Of a stretch of 9,121 nt of DNA, positions 6,422 through 9,121 are shown piece by piece. Within the stretch, counting starts at the first letter, position 1. Every line of letters starts with the position of its first letter. Source of the DNA: an uncultured Prochlorococcus sp. (GTDB lineage: Bacteria > Cyanobacteriota > Cyanobacteriia > PCC-6307 > Cyanobiaceae); assembly GCA_902572065.1 (NCBI GenBank), contig CACGEL010000030.1, forward strand, positions 1-9,121, written 5' to 3'. Below the pieces are notes generated by a model, which saw only the letters and a list, made by a program, of their open reading frames with translations, was not told the DNA's origin and searched no databases. Made by a program: the position numbers and the translations under genes.

Positions 6422-9034
6422 TTGGATCACACACTTGTTATTGTCGAAAGTCCCACAAAGGCAAAAACTATAAGAAGGTTTTTGCCTCCTAATTATGAAG
6501 TTCTAGCTTCTATGGGACATGTAAGAGATCTTCCAAAAGGAGCTGCTGAAATCCCTGCATCAGTTAAAAAAGAAAAATGGTCAAGGATAGGGGTAAATAC
6601 TACAGAAGATTTTGAACCACTATATATAGTCCCAAAGGAAAAGAAGAAGATTGTTAAAGATTTAAAAAATGCTTTAAAAGATGCGACTCAATTACTATTA
6701 GCAACTGATGAAGATAGGGAAGGAGAGAGTATAAGTTGGCACTTAATGCAAATTCTTAAACCAAAAATTCCAACTAAGCGAATGGTTTTTCATGAAATCA
6801 CTAAAAAGGCAATTAATAAGGCACTAGATGAGACCAGAGAAATTGATATGGAATTAGTTCAGGCTCAAGAAACTAGAAGAATTCTTGATAGACTTTTTGG
6901 ATATGAACTTTCTCCATTACTTTGGAAAAAGGTAGCTCCCAGACTATCTGCTGGTCGTGTTCAGTCTGTTTCAGTAAGATTGCTTGTTAACAAGGAAAGA
7001 GAAAGGAGATCATTTAAAAAAGCTTCTTATTGGGGATTAAAAGCCTCTTTGCTTAAAGATAATATTTCTTTTGAATCTAAGTTATTTAGTCTAGATGGCC
7101 AGAAAATATCTAATGGTTCTGATTTTGATGAGAAGACAGGTAATTTAAAAAAAGGAAATAAAACTTTAATTTTGAGTGAAGAAATGGCAAAGAATCTTCT
7201 CAAATCTTTATCTGAAGAAAAGTGGAAAGTCCTAAAAGTTGAAAAAAAACCCACAATTAGAAAGCCTGTTCCACCTTTTACTACTAGTACTCTACAGCAG
7301 GAAGCTAATAGAAAACTTCGATTATCTGCAAGAGAAACAATGAGATGTGCACAAGGATTATACGAGAGGGGTTTTATCACATATATGAGAACTGATTCAG
7401 TACATCTGTCAGAACAAGCGACTAGAGCGGCGAGAGAATGTGTGAATTCCAAATATGGGAAAGAATATTTATCTAACTCAGCTCGTCAATTCAATTCAAA
7501 TGCAAGGAATGCTCAAGAAGCACATGAAGCTATCAGGCCTGCTGGAGAAGTATTTAAAACTCCAAATGATACAGATTTGTCAGGAAGAGATCTTTCTTTA
7601 TATGAATTAATTTGGAAAAGAACTGTTGCCAGTCAAATGGCAGAAGCAAGATTAACAATGATTAATGCTGAAATAGAAGTTGGGAAAGGATTATTTAAGT
7701 CAAGCGGAAAAAGTATTGATTTTGCAGGTTTTTTTAGAGCTTATGTAGAAGGTACTGATGATCCAAGCGCATCATTAGAACAGCAAGAAGTAATTCTTCC
7801 TAATTTAACTCAAGGGTCTATTCTAAAAGTTGCTAGCAAAGAGATTACTCATCATGAAACCAAACCTCCAGCAAGATATACTGAGGCTGCATTAGTCAAA
7901 GTTTTAGAAAAAGAGGGAATAGGAAGACCATCTACTTATGCAAGTATTATTGGAACAATTGTTGATAGGGGTTATGCAAATATTTCTTCAAACTCATTAT
8001 CTCCCACATTTACAGCTTTTGCGGTTACAGCATTATTAGAGGAGCACTTCCCTGATCTTGTAGATACTACTTTTACGGCAAAAATGGAATCTTCATTAGA
8101 TGAAATTTCTTCAGGTAATCTAGAGTGGCTCCCATATTTAGAAACTTTTTATAAAGGTAAAAATGGTCTTGAGGTAAAAGTTCAGAAAACAGAGGGTGAT
8201 ATTGATGGAAAAGCATACAGGCAAGTTGATTTTGATGATTTACCTTGTGTAGTTAGAATTGGATCAAACGGACCATGGCTAGAGGGAGTAAAAATAGATG
8301 AATCAGGAAATGAAATACAGGCAAAAGGTAATTTGCCTATGGATATTACTCCTGGAGATTTAGATAAAAAGAAAGTTGATCAAATTCTTAGTGGCCCCTC
8401 AGATCTTGGGACTGATCCAAAAACTGGGGAGCAAGTATTTTTAAGATTTGGTCCTTATGGACCTTATGTTCAGCTAGGAAATAGTGAAGAGGGTAAAGCT
8501 AAGCCAAGAAGGGCCTCTTTACCCAAAGAGTTGAAAACTGATGATTTATCATTACCTGAAGCTCTTGAACTATTAAGCTTACCAAAATTACTAGGAGAGC
8601 ATCCCGAAGGTGGAATTGTTGAAGCTGATAGGGGAAGATTTGGTCCTTATATTAAATGGATCAAAAATGAAGATGATTCAGAAAATAGATCTTTAAAAAA
8701 AGAAGATGATGTGTTTAAGGTTGATCTTAAGCGTGCATTAGAAATCCTTGCGATGCCAAAATTAGCAAGAGGAGGACAAGAAGTAATAAAGGATTTTGGA
8801 AAATCTGAAGAATTTAATGAAAAAATTCAAATATTAAATGGAAGATATGGACTATATATAAAGTGTGGGAAAACAAATGTTTCTTTGCCTAAAGATACTA
8901 ATTTAGAAAAATTTACGCTTGATAATGCTTTGGTTTTATTAGAAGAGAAGTTGAAAGATAAAAAGAGATCTGGTTTCAAAAAAAATAATTTAATTCGTAA
9001 AAAGACCTCGAAGAATAAAAAAAGTAAAAAATAA
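6422..9034 (+). CDS. topA: DNA topoisomerase I (type IA)
   Basis: This enzyme relaxes negative supercoils by passing one strand through a transient 5'-phosphotyrosine break. The 870 residues hold a Toprim domain (E9 in VIVESPTKAKTI and the Mg-binding D96-x-D98-x-E100 in LLATDEDREGE), the core with RLSAGRVQSVSVRLL at 174-188, and the catalytic Y321 in RGFITYMRTDSVHLS (316-330). QEAHEAIRP (365-373) and EGIGRPSTYA (498-507) are also conserved. The C-terminus has no Cys4 zinc ribbons as in the Escherichia coli enzyme. Instead it has glycine/aromatic repeats near 612-621, 677-686 (GPYGPYVQLG), 739-746 (RFGPYIKW region) and 807-815, followed by a Lys-rich tail. The start is TTG at 6422, with an in-frame TAG one codon upstream (6416-6418), so MDHTLVIVESP is the true N-terminus. 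No Shine-Dalgarno site is seen. A predicted lipoprotein gene follows after 2 bp. Confidence 0.97.
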   Translation: MDHTLVIVESPTKAKTIRRFLPPNYEVLASMGHVRDLPKGAAEIPASVKKEKWSRIGVNTTEDFEPLYIVPKEKKKIVKDLKNALKDATQLLLATDEDREGESISWHLMQILKPKIPTKRMVFHEITKKAINKALDETREIDMELVQAQETRRILDRLFGYELSPLLWKKVAPRLSAGRVQSVSVRLLVNKERERRSFKKASYWGLKASLLKDNISFESKLFSLDGQKISNGSDFDEKTGNLKKGNKTLILSEEMAKNLLKSLSEEKWKVLKVEKKPTIRKPVPPFTTSTLQQEANRKLRLSARETMRCAQGLYERGFITYMRTDSVHLSEQATRAARECVNSKYGKEYLSNSARQFNSNARNAQEAHEAIRPAGEVFKTPNDTDLSGRDLSLYELIWKRTVASQMAEARLTMINAEIEVGKGLFKSSGKSIDFAGFFRAYVEGTDDPSASLEQQEVILPNLTQGSILKVASKEITHHETKPPARYTEAALVKVLEKEGIGRPSTYASIIGTIVDRGYANISSNSLSPTFTAFAVTALLEEHFPDLVDTTFTAKMESSLDEISSGNLEWLPYLETFYKGKNGLEVKVQKTEGDIDGKAYRQVDFDDLPCVVRIGSNGPWLEGVKIDESGNEIQAKGNLPMDITPGDLDKKKVDQILSGPSDLGTDPKTGEQVFLRFGPYGPYVQLGNSEEGKAKPRRASLPKELKTDDLSLPEALELLSLPKLLGEHPEGGIVEADRGRFGPYIKWIKNEDDSENRSLKKEDDVFKVDLKRALEILAMPKLARGGQEVIKDFGKSEEFNEKIQILNGRYGLYIKCGKTNVSLPKDTNLEKFTLDNALVLLEEKLKDKKRSGFKKNNLIRKKTSKNKKSKK

Positions 9035-9036
9035 AT

Positions 9037-9121
9037 ATGGGTTTTATAGTAAATAAATATTTTTTATTGATTATTTTAATCTTATTGCAATCTTGTTCTG
9101 GAGGAAGAATTGGAAATTTTC
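9037..9121 (+). CDS. Predicted lipoprotein, N-terminal fragment at window edge
   Basis: An ATG two bases after the topA stop opens a frame that runs off the right edge (28 codons plus one base). The translation starts MGFIVNKYF, continues through a hydrophobic stretch (residues 9-17), and reaches LQSC with Cys at residue 20, followed by SGGRIGNF. This is a short bacterial lipoprotein signal peptide: a lysine, a hydrophobic core and a lipobox-like L-Q-S-C. Gln at the second lipobox position is tolerated but not the most common. Serine after the Cys would not act as a retention signal in the E. coli sense. The mature part is outside the window, so no function can be given. The 2-bp spacing suggests co-transcription with topA. 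Confidence 0.65.
   Translation, partial: MGFIVNKYFLLIILILLQSCSGGRIGNF

Noticed and set aside
7027..7452. 141-codon antisense frame inside topA
   Set aside because: Lies opposite the active-site region of TopA; low-complexity Ser/Phe-rich product expected from the reverse of Lys/Glu/Arg codons.
1..9121. A mobile element, CRISPR array, defence system or transferred island
   Set aside because: No transposase, integrase, direct-repeat array, tRNA junction or change in base composition is visible; every recognised gene is core cyanobacterial.

Overview
The window is a strongly AT-rich, densely packed stretch of core genome. It most likely comes from a high-light-adapted Prochlorococcus or a very close marine picocyanobacterium. 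The evidence is the gene set (chlorophyll synthase, a PetP-like cytochrome b6f protein, NDH-1 subunit B, a phylloquinone-type MenG), the low G+C, the very short spacers, the scarcity of clear Shine-Dalgarno sites, and protein sequences that read like Prochlorococcus versions of these families. The species call rests on recognition and was not tested by a search. I see no mobile elements, tRNAs, rRNAs, CRISPR arrays or signs of recent transfer.

Layout. On the minus strand at the left edge are chlG (cut by the window edge) and, just upstream of it, a 74-residue DUF2862/PetP-like gene. Divergent from these, on the plus strand, are hisF and menG, 2 bp apart. A DUF721 (DciA-like) protein with a C-terminal four-cysteine cluster lies on the minus strand, convergent with menG. 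birA (catalytic domain only) diverges from it on the plus strand. birA meets, tail to tail with 2 bp between the stops, an orphan ABC-transporter ATPase that sits downstream of ndhB on the minus strand. Across a 168-bp divergent spacer, topA runs rightward and is followed after 2 bp by the first 28 codons of a predicted lipoprotein.

Function. Much of the window serves the photosynthetic membrane: ChlG (chlorophyll tail attachment), the PetP-like protein (cytochrome b6f), MenG (phylloquinone for photosystem I) and NdhB (NDH-1 cyclic electron flow and respiration). The others are housekeeping genes: HisF (histidine and purine-linked metabolism), BirA (biotinylation of acetyl-CoA carboxylase), TopA (supercoiling) and possibly DUF721 (replication).

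I did not find a convincing undescribed multi-gene system. The points most worth a second look are the substituted biotin-adenylate loop of BirA, a long dyad in the ndhB/topA spacer, the DUF721 plus zinc-ribbon architecture, two-way TATA-like elements in all three divergent spacers, and the use of GTG/TTG starts in five of ten genes, each with an in-frame stop close upstream.
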